A DNA stretch of 64,000 nt, taken from an uncultured Ferrovum sp. GTDB taxonomy: Bacteria > Pseudomonadota > Gammaproteobacteria > Burkholderiales > Ferrovaceae. The notes beneath the pieces were generated by a model, which did not search any database, had not been told where the DNA came from, and saw only the letters and a program-made list of their open reading frames with translations. Where the stretch lies: contig CAIVUX010000018.1 in the NCBI GenBank assembly GCA_903909215.1, positions 1-64,000 of the forward strand. Direction: 5' to 3'. Of the stretch, positions 28,693-39,005 are shown piece after piece. How positions within the stretch are numbered: position 1 is the stretch's first letter; every line of letters begins with the position of its first letter. The translations under genes were made by a program, and so were the position numbers.

Positions 28693-29715
28693 CTTTATAA
28701 TTTTTCTCACCGGCACCGGCACGGCGGCCCCTGCAATATCTTCCACATCCATCCACAATAAACCTGCAGGCAATGCGCGCCCGATGGCCGTGAGTCTGCA
28801 TGGCGTCATAATCAACTGACGATGTGTTAGTGCGTGACGCACCACTGGTAATATGTCCACCAGTTGGGTTTGAACGCCCCAACGCATTTTAAGAACCGTC
28901 ACAGGATCCTCATGCGTTTCTGCCTCAGGGAAGCACCATAACCCTGCCCAAATACCTTTGGCCGGACGCCGCTCCAACAGCAATGAGCGGCCGTTAAAAA
29001 CCAGCAACATCTGAAATTCTTTTTGGGGTCTGACCCCGCTACGCGGCTTACTTTCGGGGTATTTGTTAATGGCTTGAAGGGTATGGGCCTCGCACGCTAA
29101 CTTAAGCGGGCAAACCTCACATTTGGGATTGCGTTGCGTGCATACAGTGGCGCCGATATCCATTAACCCTTGGGTGTAAGCCTCAAGATCTCTATTGGGC
29201 AGAAGTTGATTGGCCCTTTCCCAAAACAACGCCGCCACAATGGGTGTGCCGGGATAACCGGGCAAAGCAAACACCCGCGCCAGCACTCTTTTTACGTTGC
29301 CATCCAAAATAGGATGTGCTTCGCCCCATGCAAACACCGCAATGGCGCCCGATGTGGAGCGCCCCACCCCGGGTAGCTCCAGAATATGGTTGAAATGACG
29401 GGGAAATATGCCGCCATGTTGCGCCATGATCTGCTGTGCCGCACGCTGCAAGTTACGTCCGCGGGCGTAATACCCCAACCCCGACCAAAGGGTCAGAACA
29501 TCCTCTTCGCTGGCTTGGGCCAAAGCTTTAATATTGGGAAAGCGTGCCATGAAGCGTTCAAAATAAGGGATAACGCTGGCCACCTGGGTTTGCTGCAGCA
29601 TGACCTCGGACACCCAAATGGAGTATGGATCGCGGGTGTTTTGCCAAGGCAAATCATGGCGTCCAGCCTGCTTCTGCCAGGCAATAACGATTTGGTCAAA
29701 TGTGGGCATATTCAT
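28681..29715 (-). CDS. mutY: A/G-specific adenine DNA glycosylase
   Basis: 344 residues from the ATG at 29713-29715; ATG 29707-29709 is an alternative, and longer in-frame extensions run into tRNA-Gly. It removes adenine opposite 8-oxoguanine. Catalytic Glu37 and Asp138 and the [4Fe-4S] ligands Cys192, 199, 202 and 208 fall at the E. coli numbers. A C-terminal NUDIX-like domain recognises 8-oxoG. The linker between them (residues 227-230, GVRP) is encoded by a 13-bp repeat copy. It begins nine bases after the tRNA-Gly(CCC) 3' end and may share its transcript. Confidence 0.95.
   Translation of the reverse strand: MNMPTFDQIVIAWQKQAGRHDLPWQNTRDPYSIWVSEVMLQQTQVASVIPYFERFMARFPNIKALAQASEEDVLTLWSGLGYYARGRNLQRAAQQIMAQHGGIFPRHFNHILELPGVGRSTSGAIAVFAWGEAHPILDGNVKRVLARVFALPGYPGTPIVAALFWERANQLLPNRDLEAYTQGLMDIGATVCTQRNPKCEVCPLKLACEAHTLQAINKYPESKPRSGVRPQKEFQMLLVFNGRSLLLERRPAKGIWAGLWCFPEAETHEDPVTVLKMRWGVQTQLVDILPVVRHALTHRQLIMTPCRLTAIGRALPAGLLWMDVEDIAGAAVPVPVRKIIKLLG
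29025..29037. repeat. GGGGTCTGACCCC palindrome inside mutY (locus 3)
   Basis: Perfect 13-bp copy. On the mutY strand it is GGGGTCAGACCCC, translated Gly-Val-Arg-Pro in the linker between the glycosylase/Fe-S part and the NUDIX-like domain, where an insertion or replacement is tolerated. Confidence 0.85.
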
Positions 29716-29724
29716 CGTGCGATT

Positions 29725-29798
29725 TGGAGCGGGTGAAGGGAATCGAACCCTCGTCGTAAGCATGGGAAGCTTCTGCTCTGCCATTGAGCTACACCCGC
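29725..29798 (-). tRNA. tRNA-Gly (anticodon CCC)
   Basis: Cloverleaf on the minus strand: acceptor GCGGGTG/CACCCGC, D arm AGCTCAATGGCAGAGC, anticodon CCC in loop TTCCCAT, T arm GGGTTCGATTCCC, encoded CCA at 29725-29727. Very similar to tRNA-Gly(TCC) at 297-370. Located directly upstream of mutY on the same strand. Confidence 0.97.
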
Positions 29799-29861
29799 CC
29801 GAGTGGGGCAGTTTACGCTAATTTGCGCCCATCTCCCAATAGCCGATGGCATGGCCCATGC

Positions 29862-29867
29862 TAAAAT
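29862..29867 (+). promoter_or_regulatory. Possible extended -10 promoter of thiS-thiG-trmB
   Basis: TGC followed by TAAAAT, an extended -10, 26 bases before the thiS GTG. No good -35 is seen. The 95-base spacer has no recognisable TPP riboswitch. Confidence 0.3.
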
Positions 29868-29893
29868 GAATCTCTATAGAGGCCCTCGCACTC

Positions 29894-30097
29894 GTGATTT
29901 CACTGACCATTAATGGCCAAAGCCATTCATTTACCCGCGCGCCCACCGTGTCTGAGATGTTGACGCATCTAAAACTGGCGGCACGGCGTATTGCCGTAGA
30001 GCGCAATGGCGAAATTATTCCCCGCAGTCAATTTGATACCACCACCCTTAATGCCGGCGACCATGTAGAAATTGTGGTTGCCGTGGGCGGAGGTTAA
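29894..30097 (+). CDS. thiS: Sulfur carrier protein ThiS
   Basis: 67 residues, ubiquitin-like fold, ending in the required Gly-Gly (VVAVGGG) that is thiocarboxylated. Starts with GTG. Together with ThiG it supplies sulfur for the thiazole of thiamine. Twelve bases precede thiG. No thiF, thiO or thiE is nearby. Confidence 0.93.
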   Translation: MISLTINGQSHSFTRAPTVSEMLTHLKLAARRIAVERNGEIIPRSQFDTTTLNAGDHVEIVVAVGGG

Positions 30098-30109
30098 GGA
30101 GCTTAAACC

Positions 30110-30895
30110 ATGACCCATGACCCTCTTTTAATCGCTGGTAAACCCTACGGCTCCCGCTTGCTGGTGGGCACCGGAAAATATGCCGACTTCGAGCAAACCC
30201 GTTTGGCCATTGAAGCCAGCGGGGCTGAAATTGTCACAGTGGCCATTCGCCGCACCAATATTGGCCAAGAGCTGGGACAGCCCAATTTACTGGACTTCAT
30301 TTCACCCAGTCGCTACACCCTACTGCCGAACACGGCAGGGTGTTACAGCGCCGAAGACGCTGTACGCACATTGCGCTTGGCGCGCGAACTTCTGGACGGC
30401 CATAAGTTGGTGAAACTAGAAGTACTGGGCGACCCGAAAACACTTTTTCCCAATATGGTTGAAACCATAAACGCAGCCAAAACTCTGGTGGCGGATGGCT
30501 TTAATGTCATGGTGTATTGCAGCGATGACCCCATCATAGCCAAACAATTAGAAGAAATAGGTTGTGTGGCCGTAATGCCCTTGGCTTCGCTAATTGGCTC
30601 GGGCATGGGTATTTTAAATCCATGGAACCTCAGCATCATTATCGACAATGCACAGGTGCCCGTTATTGTGGATGCGGGAGTGGGCACAGCATCCGACGCC
30701 GCTATCGCCATGGAATTGGGCTGTGCGGGTGTTCTGATGAATACTGCCATTGCCCAATCACAACATCCCGCGCTCATGGCATCAGCCATGAAAAAGGCGG
30801 TGGAAGCAGGCCGTGAAGCCTTTTTAGCAAGGCGCATGCCCAAAAAATTATATCAGGCCAGCCCCAGCTCTCCCGCTTCTGGGCTTATTTCTTGA
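30110..30895 (+). CDS. thiG: Thiazole synthase
   Basis: 261 residues, (beta-alpha)8 barrel. It condenses deoxyxylulose phosphate, dehydroglycine and ThiS thiocarboxylate into the thiazole phosphate. Seen are [13 protein letters not shown], the active-site Lys region [22 protein letters not shown] and [18 protein letters not shown]. The TGA stop overlaps the TTG start of trmB by three bases inside TTGA. Confidence 0.96.
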   Translation: MTHDPLLIAGKPYGSRLLVGTGKYADFEQTRLAIEASGAEIVTVAIRRTNIGQELGQPNLLDFISPSRYTLLPNTAGCYSAEDAVRTLRLARELLDGHKLVKLEVLGDPKTLFPNMVETINAAKTLVADGFNVMVYCSDDPIIAKQLEEIGCVAVMPLASLIGSGMGILNPWNLSIIIDNAQVPVIVDAGVGTASDAAIAMELGCAGVLMNTAIAQSQHPALMASAMKKAVEAGREAFLARRMPKKLYQASPSSPASGLIS

Positions 30896-31575
30896 GCGAC
30901 GTTTCTCATCGGCCCATACGCAGTTTTGTCTTACGCCAAGGGCGCCTCTCCAACGCGCAAGCGCGCGCCTTAGAACAACTCATGCCACGCTGGGGCCTGG
31001 CTTTTACAGTCAGCACACAGGGTATCTCCCTCGATCAAGTATTTGGTCGTACGGCTCCTACCATTCTAGAAATTGGCTTTGGCATGGGAGAGACCACCTT
31101 TGTTATTGCGCAACAGATGCCTGAAAAAAACTTCTTGGCCATTGATGTGCACACACCCGGCATTGGCAATTTGCTTAAAATAATAGATGAATCCGCAGTC
31201 ACCAACATTCGCGTCATGAACCACGATGCTGTGGAAGTGTTGCGCGAAATGATCGCCAATGAATCCTTAGATGGCGCACATATTTTCTTTGCCGACCCAT
31301 GGCCCAAAGCGCGTCACCATAAGCGTCGGCTGATTCAGCCTGATTTTGTCCGCCTCTTGGCCAGCCGTCTAAAAAGCGGCGCACGCATTCATTTGGCCAC
31401 TGACTGGAAAGACTACGCGCAGCATATGCTACAGGTGTTGAGTACTGAGCCGCAGCTATGCAATACAGCAGCTGATTACGCCGCGCGCCCGGATTACCGC
31501 CCACTAACTAAATTTGAACGGCGTGGCTTAAAGTTGGGGCATGGGGTATGGGACTTGGTGTTTGAAAAGCGCTAA
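30892..31575 (+). CDS. trmB: tRNA (guanine-N7)-methyltransferase
   Basis: 227 residues, class I SAM methyltransferase making m7G46 in t[12 protein letters not shown] is the SAM loop; [16 protein letters not shown] is the family signature; the C-terminal [17 protein letters not shown] motif is typical. It begins with a rare TTG that overlaps the thiG stop, so translation is probably coupled. Its TAA stop interlocks with the ogt TAG on the other strand in a 4-bp CTAA. Confidence 0.94.
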   Translation: MSDVSHRPIRSFVLRQGRLSNAQARALEQLMPRWGLAFTVSTQGISLDQVFGRTAPTILEIGFGMGETTFVIAQQMPEKNFLAIDVHTPGIGNLLKIIDESAVTNIRVMNHDAVEVLREMIANESLDGAHIFFADPWPKARHHKRRLIQPDFVRLLASRLKSGARIHLATDWKDYAQHMLQVLSTEPQLCNTAADYAARPDYRPLTKFERRGLKLGHGVWDLVFEKR

Positions 31576-32129
31576 AGTCGGATCCCTTCGCGCGCAAGCA
31601 ATGCCATCTTAATCGCTACACCCAAACCAAATCCTCCTAAACTACCATCGCTGGCCACTACACGGTGACATGGAATGATAAACGCAACAGGGTTGGCCCC
31701 ACAGGCATTACCTACAGCACGGGCCGCACGTGGTCGCCCCACCTGCCGCGCAACATCCACATATCTCAACACTGACCCTGCTGGAATCTTCTGCAACACA
31801 GCCCACACCGAACGCTGAAATGCGGTGCCTTCAATATCCAATGGACAGGGCTCGTACTGCGCAGGATTTTCTACACGTCTCACAACCACGTTAACCCAAT
31901 TGAGTATCTTAAGCGCCAGAGGATGCGTATTTTTGTGGCACGCTTTCGTTGAGAGTTCCTCAAGGTTATCGCCAAAGCGCTCAGATACCGCAACCTTGGC
32001 GCCGGCACGGGTGGCTTGCAAGGTAATCCAGCGCAACCCTTTGCTGCTTGCCACCACCGCAACCCAACCCAACGAACTGCGCGCAAGGACCAGAAAGAGC
32101 GGCGAGGGTTTTAATAAGAGTACGGACAA
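31572..32129 (-). CDS. ogt: Methylated-DNA-[protein]-cysteine methyltransferase
   Basis: 185 residues. The C-terminal domain has the [13 protein letters not shown] start, the arginine-finger/helix [11 protein letters not shown] and the suicidal cysteine in PCHRV. It repairs O6-alkylguanine. The segment after PCHRV ([14 protein letters not shown]) differs from the common GGYRWGxxRK form, so substrate preference may differ. Three bases separate it from hemW. Confidence 0.9.
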   Translation of the reverse strand: MSVLLLKPSPLFLVLARSSLGWVAVVASSKGLRWITLQATRAGAKVAVSERFGDNLEELSTKACHKNTHPLALKILNWVNVVVRRVENPAQYEPCPLDIEGTAFQRSVWAVLQKIPAGSVLRYVDVARQVGRPRAARAVGNACGANPVAFIIPCHRVVASDGSLGGFGLGVAIKMALLAREGIRL

Positions 32130-32132
32130 GAT

Positions 32133-33317
32133 TTAGTCCTTATTAGGCAGGAAGATTTGCAATAAATCATTCAAAAAACGTTGTCCTAATTGTGTGGGTT
32201 TAAGCCACCGAAAATCGCGCGTAATCAGTCCGCGCTGTTCTGCTTGTTGTAAATATTGGCTGAGCACAGCAAATGATAGCCCCGTGCGTTGCTCAAATAA
32301 ATTCACTGGAATGCCTTCGCATAAGCGTAAAGCGTTCATCATAAATTCAAAGGGGAGTTCGGCCGCGGTCACTTCATGCCGTTCTTGAATGGCGTTACCC
32401 GCTTCCATGGCCTTCATGTAGGCCTGAGGATTTTTGTGGCGCATCTGTCGTGCAATGCTTTTGGCGCTTGATAACTTGCCATGAGCACCCGCACCAAGTC
32501 CTAAGTAGTCGCCAAAAGTCCAATAATTAAGGTTATGCGCACAACGGTAACCAGGCTGTGCGAAGGCGGATGTTTCGTAATGCGCGTAACCCGCCTCGCT
32601 TAACCGGGTCTCGATCAACTCGCCTAATTGCGCCACCGCATCACCATCGGGCAAAGTGGGGGGGTGGTTGTAAAACGCTGTGTGTGGTTCTAGTGTTAGT
32701 TGATAACAGGACAAATGATGGGGTTGATAGCTCAACGCTGTTTCAATGTCCCGCAAAGCCTGGGCACTGGTTTGATCGGGCAGGCCGTACATCAGGTCCA
32801 GATTAAAATTAGCGAAATACTGAGCGGCCATTTCGATGGCGCGGCGCGCGGTATCGCCATCATGAATGCGGCCTAAAGCTTTTAGGTGTTGCGAATTAAA
32901 GCTTTGCACCCCGATGGATAGGCGGTTAACGCCTGCTTTTGCGTAGGCCTTAAAGCGCGCTTGCTCAAAAGTGCCCGGATTGGCCTCCATGGTTATTTCA
33001 GCGTTGGGAGCCAATTGTAATCGGGCGCGCAGCGCCACCAGCAAGTCGTCTAATCCTTTTTCAGAAAGCAAGCTGGGTGTGCCGCCGCCCAAAAATACGG
33101 ATTGCACAGTGCGTCCCCACACCTGTGGCAATGCTGATTCCAAATCAGCCACTAAAGCGGCTATATAACGCGCTTCTGGCAGCTCACCGCTGGCCTCATG
33201 AGAATTGAAATCGCAGTACGGGCATTTGCGAACGCACCAAGGAATATGCACATACACAGATAATGGTGGAGGGGCTGTCAACTCAACGCCGGGCATGCCC
33301 ATGGCTTGACTCATCAT
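32133..33317 (-). CDS. hemW: HemW-type radical SAM protein (haem chaperone)
   Basis: 394 residues. Radical SAM motif CVRKCPYC (CxxxCxxC) after SVYVHIPW, GGGTPSLL and the HemN-like C-terminal domain. HemW binds haem and inserts it into respiratory proteins; it lacks the extra Cys of true coproporphyrinogen dehydrogenase HemN. The ATG overlaps the rdgB stop (TAATG); Met5 or Met7 could be alternative starts. Confidence 0.92.
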   Translation of the reverse strand: MMSQAMGMPGVELTAPPPLSVYVHIPWCVRKCPYCDFNSHEASGELPEARYIAALVADLESALPQVWGRTVQSVFLGGGTPSLLSEKGLDDLLVALRARLQLAPNAEITMEANPGTFEQARFKAYAKAGVNRLSIGVQSFNSQHLKALGRIHDGDTARRAIEMAAQYFANFNLDLMYGLPDQTSAQALRDIETALSYQPHHLSCYQLTLEPHTAFYNHPPTLPDGDAVAQLGELIETRLSEAGYAHYETSAFAQPGYRCAHNLNYWTFGDYLGLGAGAHGKLSSAKSIARQMRHKNPQAYMKAMEAGNAIQERHEVTAAELPFEFMMNALRLCEGIPVNLFEQRTGLSFAVLSQYLQQAEQRGLITRDFRWLKPTQLGQRFLNDLLQIFLPNKD

Positions 33318-33916
33318 TAGGCGCTGGATTGCTCAGCGCGCAAGCGTTGCAATAATTGCTGCAAGGCCTGCGCACGGTGACTAACGCTATTTTTTTCTGA
33401 GGCGATTAATTGCGCTGCAGTGCGTGAGAATTCGGGTAGATAAAAATAAGGGTCGTAACCAAATCCGCCCTCGCCTTGTGGCGTAAGAACCACTTCACCG
33501 TACCAACGCCCCTCTGCGATGAGCGGCTCGGGATCCTGCGCAGAACGCACCAATACCAATACGCAATAATAGTGAGCGCGACGGTTAGAACATTGTTGCA
33601 ATGCTTGCACTAATTTTTCATTGTTGCGCTGATCGGAGCGCGGAAATCCGGCGTAATGCGCGGAAATAACCCCTGGCGCACCGCCTAAAGCTTCTACACA
33701 AATTCCAGAATCATCGGCCAAGGCGGGTAATTTTCCCAATTGCGCCGCATGACGTGCTTTGGCCAAGGCGTTCTCCACAAATGTCATGTGCGGCTCGGGC
33801 GCTTCGGGAATACCCAATGCCTGTTGCGGAATAACATCCCATTGCAGCGGCGCCAACAGGGCCTGAAATTCTTTTAGCTTGCCGGCATTGCCGCTTGCTA
33901 ATAATAATTGTTTCAT
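33317..33916 (-). CDS. rdgB: Non-canonical purine NTP pyrophosphatase (RdgB/HAM1)
   Basis: 199 residues: substrate loop [12 protein letters not shown] at the N-terminus, [11 protein letters not shown], the catalytic [15 protein letters not shown] and [12 protein letters not shown]. It removes ITP, dITP and XTP. Between rph and hemW, overlapping rph by four bases (ATGA), as in many proteobacteria. Confidence 0.96.
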   Translation of the reverse strand: MKQLLLASGNAGKLKEFQALLAPLQWDVIPQQALGIPEAPEPHMTFVENALAKARHAAQLGKLPALADDSGICVEALGGAPGVISAHYAGFPRSDQRNNEKLVQALQQCSNRRAHYYCVLVLVRSAQDPEPLIAEGRWYGEVVLTPQGEGGFGYDPYFYLPEFSRTAAQLIASEKNSVSHRAQALQQLLQRLRAEQSSA

Positions 33917-34638
33917 GGACGCGCTGTGGCCAAGGCTGCGCGTTGCAAGTCAAACAATTGCCCACAGCCCTGCGCGGCCAAATCAAGCAATGCATCCATT
34001 TCCGCACGCCCAAAAGGCACGCCTTCTGCTGTGCCCTGAACTTCCACAAAGCGTCCGTCACCGGTCATTACCACATTCATATCCGTATCGCAGGCCGAAT
34101 CTTCGTCGTAATCCAAATCGAGCACCGGAACGCCTTTATACATCCCCACTGAAATGGCAGCCATGGGTTGCAGAATAGGTGACTGGGTTAGCAACCCCTG
34201 CGCTATCAAATGGCTGATGGCGTCGCTCACGGCCAAAGTGGCGCCGGTAATACTGGCCGTGCGTGTACCTCCATCGGCTTGCAACACATCGCAATCCACT
34301 TGCAGGGTGCGTTCACCTAATAAGCTAAGATCAATCATGGCGCGCAAGGAACGGCCGATGAGGCGTTGAATTTCTTGTGTGCGGCCCGATTGCTTTCCCG
34401 ATACAGCCTCACGCTTGCTGCGCGTATGGGTGGCGCGCGGCAACATGCCGTATTCCGCTGTTACCCAACCCTGGCTTTGCCCTTTCAAAAAACTGGGGAC
34501 CTTCTCTTCTACACTGGCAGTGCACAGCACGCGCGTATGGCCAAACTCCACCAATACGGATCCTTCCGCATGGTGGGTAAAGCCGCGAGTAAAGCGAACC
34601 GGGCGCAATTGATTGGGGAGACGGTGGCTGGGGCGCAT
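33913..34638 (-). CDS. rph: Ribonuclease PH
   Basis: 241 residues, RNase PH fold: [18 protein letters not shown], the [17 protein letters not shown] phosphate-site segment, [10 protein letters not shown] and [17 protein letters not shown]. It trims tRNA 3' ends by phosphorolysis. First gene of the rph-rdgB-hemW-ogt operon and divergent from yicC with a 111-base spacer. Confidence 0.97.
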   Translation of the reverse strand: MRPSHRLPNQLRPVRFTRGFTHHAEGSVLVEFGHTRVLCTASVEEKVPSFLKGQSQGWVTAEYGMLPRATHTRSKREAVSGKQSGRTQEIQRLIGRSLRAMIDLSLLGERTLQVDCDVLQADGGTRTASITGATLAVSDAISHLIAQGLLTQSPILQPMAAISVGMYKGVPVLDLDYDEDSACDTDMNVVMTGDGRFVEVQGTAEGVPFGRAEMDALLDLAAQGCGQLFDLQRAALATARP

Positions 34639-34749
34639 GGCAAATCCTTTATGAATACGGAGAGTGGGGGGTTGTAGACGCGCAGTTTACCGCCTTTAGC
34701 CCTTTAACTGGGGTATCATAAGGCATCAAGAACTGTATATGAACCTACC

Positions 34750-35628
34750 ATGGTGTCTATTGTTTACAGCATGACCGGCTTCGCAGCAGCAACCCAGGAT
34801 CTGTCTTATGGCACCCTGGCGTTGGAGCTTAAAACCGTCAACCATCGCTATCTCGAAATTTCTTTTCGCATGCCCGATGCACTGCGCATGCTAGAGCCCC
34901 TGTTGCGCGAGCGTATTAGTGCCCGCCTCCAACGCGGCAAAGTGGATTGCCGCATTGAATGGCGCCAACCTGAAACCGTGTCCGCGGCAGTGGCTCCACT
35001 GGATATCAGCGCTCTGGAGCGCCTGCGCGAGTCCAGCGCCATCATCCAAGAAGTGTTCCCCGACGCCACCCCCCTCTCCGTGGGCGATATTCTGCGCTGG
35101 CCTGGCGTGTTTAATACTCAATCTACTCCCGAGCAATCCATCGACGCCGATTGCGCCGTTTTGGCCGAAACCGTTGTGGGTCAATTAAACGATGCGCGTG
35201 CACGTGAAGGCGCCAAGCTAAAAGAGTTTTTATTGGAACGTGTAGACGCGCTCCAACAATTGGCGAATACGGTTGCGCCGCAGATTCCTGCTTTGGTGGC
35301 TGCCTTTCAAGAACGCTTGGCCTCGCGCATGCGCGATGCGTTGGGCAGCGATGATGAAGACCGGGTGCGCCAAGAAGTGGTGCTGTTTGCCGCTAAAACC
35401 GACGTTGAAGAAGAGCTTTCTCGCCTTAAAGTGCATTTAGACGAGGTGCGTCGCATTCTCAACGGTGGCGGTGCAGTAGGAAAACGTCTAGACTTTTTAA
35501 TGCAAGAGCTCAATCGAGAAGCCAATACCTTGGGCTCAAAATCGGTGGCGAGCAACGTGTCCCGTGCCTCAATGGACATGAAGGGCTTAATTGAACAAAT
35601 GCGTGAACAAATACAAAACCTCGAATGA
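34750..35628 (+). CDS. yicC: YicC-family endoribonuclease-like protein
   Basis: 292 residues; begins MVSIVYSMTGFA, so Met8 is a possible start as in most homologues. Contains the YicC N domain (ELKTVNHRYLEISFRMP) and the C-terminal DUF1732 domain (GKRLDFLMQELNREANTLGSKS). E. coli YicC takes part in small-RNA degradation. Gene order yicC-gmk-rpoZ-spoT is conserved. Overlaps gmk by four bases. Confidence 0.92.
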   Translation: MVSIVYSMTGFAAATQDLSYGTLALELKTVNHRYLEISFRMPDALRMLEPLLRERISARLQRGKVDCRIEWRQPETVSAAVAPLDISALERLRESSAIIQEVFPDATPLSVGDILRWPGVFNTQSTPEQSIDADCAVLAETVVGQLNDARAREGAKLKEFLLERVDALQQLANTVAPQIPALVAAFQERLASRMRDALGSDDEDRVRQEVVLFAAKTDVEEELSRLKVHLDEVRRILNGGGAVGKRLDFLMQELNREANTLGSKSVASNVSRASMDMKGLIEQMREQIQNLE

Positions 35629-36224
35629 ACGGACAAGTCTTCATCGTCACGGCGCCCTCTGGTGCGGGTAAATCCAGTTTGGTGGCTGCTTTAGTGGCAG
35701 CCGACCCACGCATTAGCCTGTCGGTATCGCATACCACTCGCCCACCGCGCGAGGGCGAAGTTGATGGCCGAGAATATCATTTTGTTTCTCACGACACCTT
35801 CACCGCCATGCAAACCGCTGGTGAATTTTTAGAATCGGCTGAAGTGTATGGCAATCGCTACGGCACTTCTTCGGCCACCATTCGCGCCACCCTTAAGTCC
35901 GGGCGGGATGTGGTCTTAGAAATTGATTGGCAAGGGGCGCGCCAGGTACGCGCCTTATTTGCCGATGCCGTCAGTATTTTTATACTGCCCCCTTCCATGG
36001 GATCTTTGCGTCAGCGCCTCATGACGCGTGGCAAAGATTCTAAAGAAGTTATGGAATACCGCCTCTCATTGGCCCAAGAAGACTTGAGCCATGAGAATGA
36101 GTTTGATTATGCTATTATTAACAATGAGTTCGCCGAAGCGGCCAAAGACCTGACTGCGATTGTTCGCGCCCAGCGCTGCCGTCGCGCTCGACAATTGCCC
36201 CGCTACGCCGATTTGTTTCGTTAA
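35625..36224 (+). CDS. gmk: Guanylate kinase
   Basis: 199 residues: P-loop [10 protein letters not shown], the GMP-binding [21 protein letters not shown], and [11 protein letters not shown]. It converts GMP to GDP, feeding the same guanine pool used by SpoT downstream. Length is usual. 23 bases separate it from rpoZ. Confidence 0.97.
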   Translation: MNGQVFIVTAPSGAGKSSLVAALVAADPRISLSVSHTTRPPREGEVDGREYHFVSHDTFTAMQTAGEFLESAEVYGNRYGTSSATIRATLKSGRDVVLEIDWQGARQVRALFADAVSIFILPPSMGSLRQRLMTRGKDSKEVMEYRLSLAQEDLSHENEFDYAIINNEFAEAAKDLTAIVRAQRCRRARQLPRYADLFR

Positions 36225-36247
36225 CCCCCCTAGTTGAAGGTTTCCCC

Positions 36248-36454
36248 ATGGCCCGTATTACCGTAGATGACGCATTACAATCCATCCAGAACCGCTTCGA
36301 ATTGACCTTAGCGGCCACTTACCGTGCCCGGCAAATCGCCTCAGGCACCACCCCTCTGGTGGAGGCCAACAAGGACAAGCCCACTGTGATTGCATTGCGA
36401 GAAATTGCCGCAGGCAAGATTGGTCTTGATATCCTCAACAAGGTACCCGTTTAA
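36248..36454 (+). CDS. rpoZ: RNA polymerase omega subunit
   Basis: 68 residues: [20 protein letters not shown] and the conserved AARQIA-like YRARQIASG, then [16 protein letters not shown]. Omega aids RNA polymerase assembly and forms part of the ppGpp site 1. Located between gmk and spoT as usual. GAAGG precedes the ATG. Confidence 0.96.
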   Translation: MARITVDDALQSIQNRFELTLAATYRARQIASGTTPLVEANKDKPTVIALREIAAGKIGLDILNKVPV

Positions 36455-36466
36455 GCCATCCCCCCT

Positions 36467-38605
36467 GTGCCCCCTCATGCCCCGGCCCTAGCATTCTCAG
36501 CCGTTTCACCGGCTACGTTGATAGGGGTCGCGGCCACCTACCTTAAAGGGGAGGACATACAGTTATTGGAACGCGCTTTTGCTGTGGCTGCAACCGCTCA
36601 TCATGGGCAGTTGCGTAAAAGCGGCGAACCCTACATTACCCATCCACTTCTGGTGGCCACCATTCTGGCCGAGTGGCATTTGGATGCGCAGGCGCTAATG
36701 GCCGCGCTTTTACATGACACGGTAGAAGATACCCACACCACCTCCAACGAGATTGCCCAGCAATTTGGCAAAGCTGTAAGCGAACTGGTTGAAGGGGTTA
36801 GTAAGCTAGACCGCCTCGAATTTCAGACCGAGCAACAAGCGCAGGCAGAAAATTTCCGCAAGATGCTATTGGCCATGGCGCGCGATGTACGCGTCATCCT
36901 GATCAAGTTGGCCGATCGTCTGCACAACATGCGCACATTAGAGGCCATGGACGAAGGCCGGCAACGGCGTATCGCCCGTGAGACGCTGGATATTTATGGC
37001 CCCATCGCCAACCGTCTGGGTTTGCATGCTGTCTTCCAAGAAATGCAAGATCTCTGTTTCCGCTACCTTTTTCCCAATCGCTACCAAGTGCTGTCTAAAG
37101 CCATCAAGGCTGCTCGTGGAAATCGTCGCGAGGTAGTCAGTAAAATTTTATCAGCCCTGACGCAACGCTTAGAATCGTTTGGGGTGGAAGCCGTCATTAC
37201 GGGACGCGAAAAAAATATTTCCAGCATCTACAACAAGATGTTGGGCAAGTCATTGTCTTTTTCTGAAGTGCTCGACATTTATGGATTTCGGATTTTAGTT
37301 AAAGATGTGGCCCATTGTTATCTGGCCTTGGGCGCCTTACACACTTTTTACAAACCCTTTCCCGGAAAATTTAAAGACTACATTGCCCTGCCCAAATCCA
37401 ATGGCTATCAATCGCTGCACACCACATTATTCGGCCCCTTTGGCACGCCCATTGAAATTCAGATTCGCACGCACGACATGCATAAAATTGCCGAGGCCGG
37501 CGTGGCGTCCCATTGGCTGTATAAATCATCTGACACCCCCTTAAGCGATGTGCAGCAAAAAACCCACCAATGGCTACAGTCGCTTTTGGAAATGCAAACT
37601 GAAAGCGGTGATGCGGTAGAATTTCTTGAACACCTTAAAGTGGACCTATTCCCTGACGCGGTCTATGTGTTTACCCCTAAGGGAACCATAAAATCTTTAC
37701 CCCGTGGCTCGACGCCAGTAGATTTTGCTTATGACGTACACACTGATATAGGCAATCGTTGCGTCGCTGCAAAAATTAATAACGAGCTGTCACCCTTACG
37801 TACCATTCTAACTAATGGCGACCGCGTGGAAATCATTACTGCTGAAAACGCAGCGCCTAATCCGGCTTGGCTAAATTACGCAGTTACCGCCAAAGCGCGT
37901 TCTAAAATTCGCCATTATTTGCGCACTATGCTGGCCGATGAATCGATTGTTCTGGGACAACGCCTTCTTAACCAAGCACTGCGTGCATTGCATGTATCGC
38001 CACACGACATTAAAGACGCGCAGTGGGAATTGTTCCTAAAAGGTGATCGCAGTAAGACGCGTGATGAGGTATTAGAAGAGATTGGCTTAGGGCGTCGCTT
38101 AAATATTGTGGTGGCGCGTGGACTATTATCACGCTCGGACATACAGTCTCAAGAAGGTTTGGGCTCTATCACCATTCGCGGCAGCGAGGGCGTTGCTATT
38201 CAATTTGCTCATTGTTGCCGCCCTATTCCAGGCGACCCCATTATTGGCATTATCAAAAAAGGCCAAGGGCTTATGATTCACACGCAAGATTGTCGCGCCA
38301 TTCGCCAATTTCGTACCGACCCCGACAAATGGGTGGATGTGGAATGGGAAAATGACACTGGAAAACTATTTGATGTGGCCATTAAATTGATGGTGGTCAA
38401 CCGGCGCGGCGTGTTGGCGATTGTAGCCTCTGCCATCTCAGAGGCGCAATCCAACATCGACAGTGTCAGTATTGCCAAACCGGATGGCGCTTATACTGAA
38501 ATCAATTTTACTGTTCAGGTGAAAGACCGCTCACACTTGGCGACCTTGCTGCACCACTTACGAGAAATTCCTGAAGTGGTGCGAATTACCCGCGTTCAAA
38601 ATTAA
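36467..38605 (+). CDS. spoT: Bifunctional (p)ppGpp synthetase/hydrolase (SpoT/Rel type)
   Basis: 712 residues, GTG start. Order: HD hydrolase domain with LLHDTVEDT (about 85-93), synthetase domain with [13 protein letters not shown] and YGFRILV, TGS domain ([18 protein letters not shown]), a helical/zinc-finger-like part with [11 protein letters not shown], and a C-terminal ACT domain. The charge motif is KFKD, the basic form found in bifunctional enzymes rather than the EFDD of RelA. The intact hydrolase motif supports a bifunctional enzyme. It lies twelve bases after rpoZ. Confidence 0.95.
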   Translation: MPPHAPALAFSAVSPATLIGVAATYLKGEDIQLLERAFAVAATAHHGQLRKSGEPYITHPLLVATILAEWHLDAQALMAALLHDTVEDTHTTSNEIAQQFGKAVSELVEGVSKLDRLEFQTEQQAQAENFRKMLLAMARDVRVILIKLADRLHNMRTLEAMDEGRQRRIARETLDIYGPIANRLGLHAVFQEMQDLCFRYLFPNRYQVLSKAIKAARGNRREVVSKILSALTQRLESFGVEAVITGREKNISSIYNKMLGKSLSFSEVLDIYGFRILVKDVAHCYLALGALHTFYKPFPGKFKDYIALPKSNGYQSLHTTLFGPFGTPIEIQIRTHDMHKIAEAGVASHWLYKSSDTPLSDVQQKTHQWLQSLLEMQTESGDAVEFLEHLKVDLFPDAVYVFTPKGTIKSLPRGSTPVDFAYDVHTDIGNRCVAAKINNELSPLRTILTNGDRVEIITAENAAPNPAWLNYAVTAKARSKIRHYLRTMLADESIVLGQRLLNQALRALHVSPHDIKDAQWELFLKGDRSKTRDEVLEEIGLGRRLNIVVARGLLSRSDIQSQEGLGSITIRGSEGVAIQFAHCCRPIPGDPIIGIIKKGQGLMIHTQDCRAIRQFRTDPDKWVDVEWENDTGKLFDVAIKLMVVNRRGVLAIVASAISEAQSNIDSVSIAKPDGAYTEINFTVQVKDRSHLATLLHHLREIPEVVRITRVQN

Positions 38606-38621
38606 TTTTTCAAGGAACAAC

Positions 38622-39005
38622 ATGAATAAAATTATTATTTCCACTCCTTACGCTCCCGCCGCTATCGGCACTTACTCGCAAGCGGTCCGTGTGGGTAATA
38701 CAGTATACCTCTCTGGCCAGATTGGTCTAGATCCCGCTACCATGACTTTGGTTGATGGTATTGAAGCGCAAATCAAACAAGTGCTGCTTAATCTCCAGGC
38801 GGTAACAGAGGCTGCGAGTGGGCGGTTTTCAGATTTGGTGCGGGTGACGGTATATCTTACCGACTTAGCTCATTTTTCTAAAGTCAATGATGCTATGGCT
38901 GCCAGCTTTACAGCGCCCTACCCTGCCCGCGCGGTTGTGGGTGTTGCATCGTTACCGCGCGGTGCATTAATTGAAATGGATGCCATCATGGTATTGAGTG
39001 TCTAA
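38622..39005 (+). CDS. ridA: Reactive intermediate/imine deaminase RidA
   Basis: 127 residues, YjgF/YER057c/UK114 family: [24 protein letters not shown], then [22 protein letters not shown], which contains the substrate-binding Arg and the Glu expected of RidA. It hydrolyses 2-aminoacrylate and related imines. Follows spoT by 16 bases and overlaps recG by eight. Confidence 0.95.
   Translation: MNKIIISTPYAPAAIGTYSQAVRVGNTVYLSGQIGLDPATMTLVDGIEAQIKQVLLNLQAVTEAASGRFSDLVRVTVYLTDLAHFSKVNDAMAASFTAPYPARAVVGVASLPRGALIEMDAIMVLSV

Noticed and set aside
29716-29784. MutY extension reading into tRNA-Gly
   Set aside because: Residues upstream of MNMP are encoded by the tRNA gene itself.
29799-29893. TPP riboswitch before thiS
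   Set aside because: The 95-base spacer lacks the conserved thi-box segments (for instance CTGAGA).
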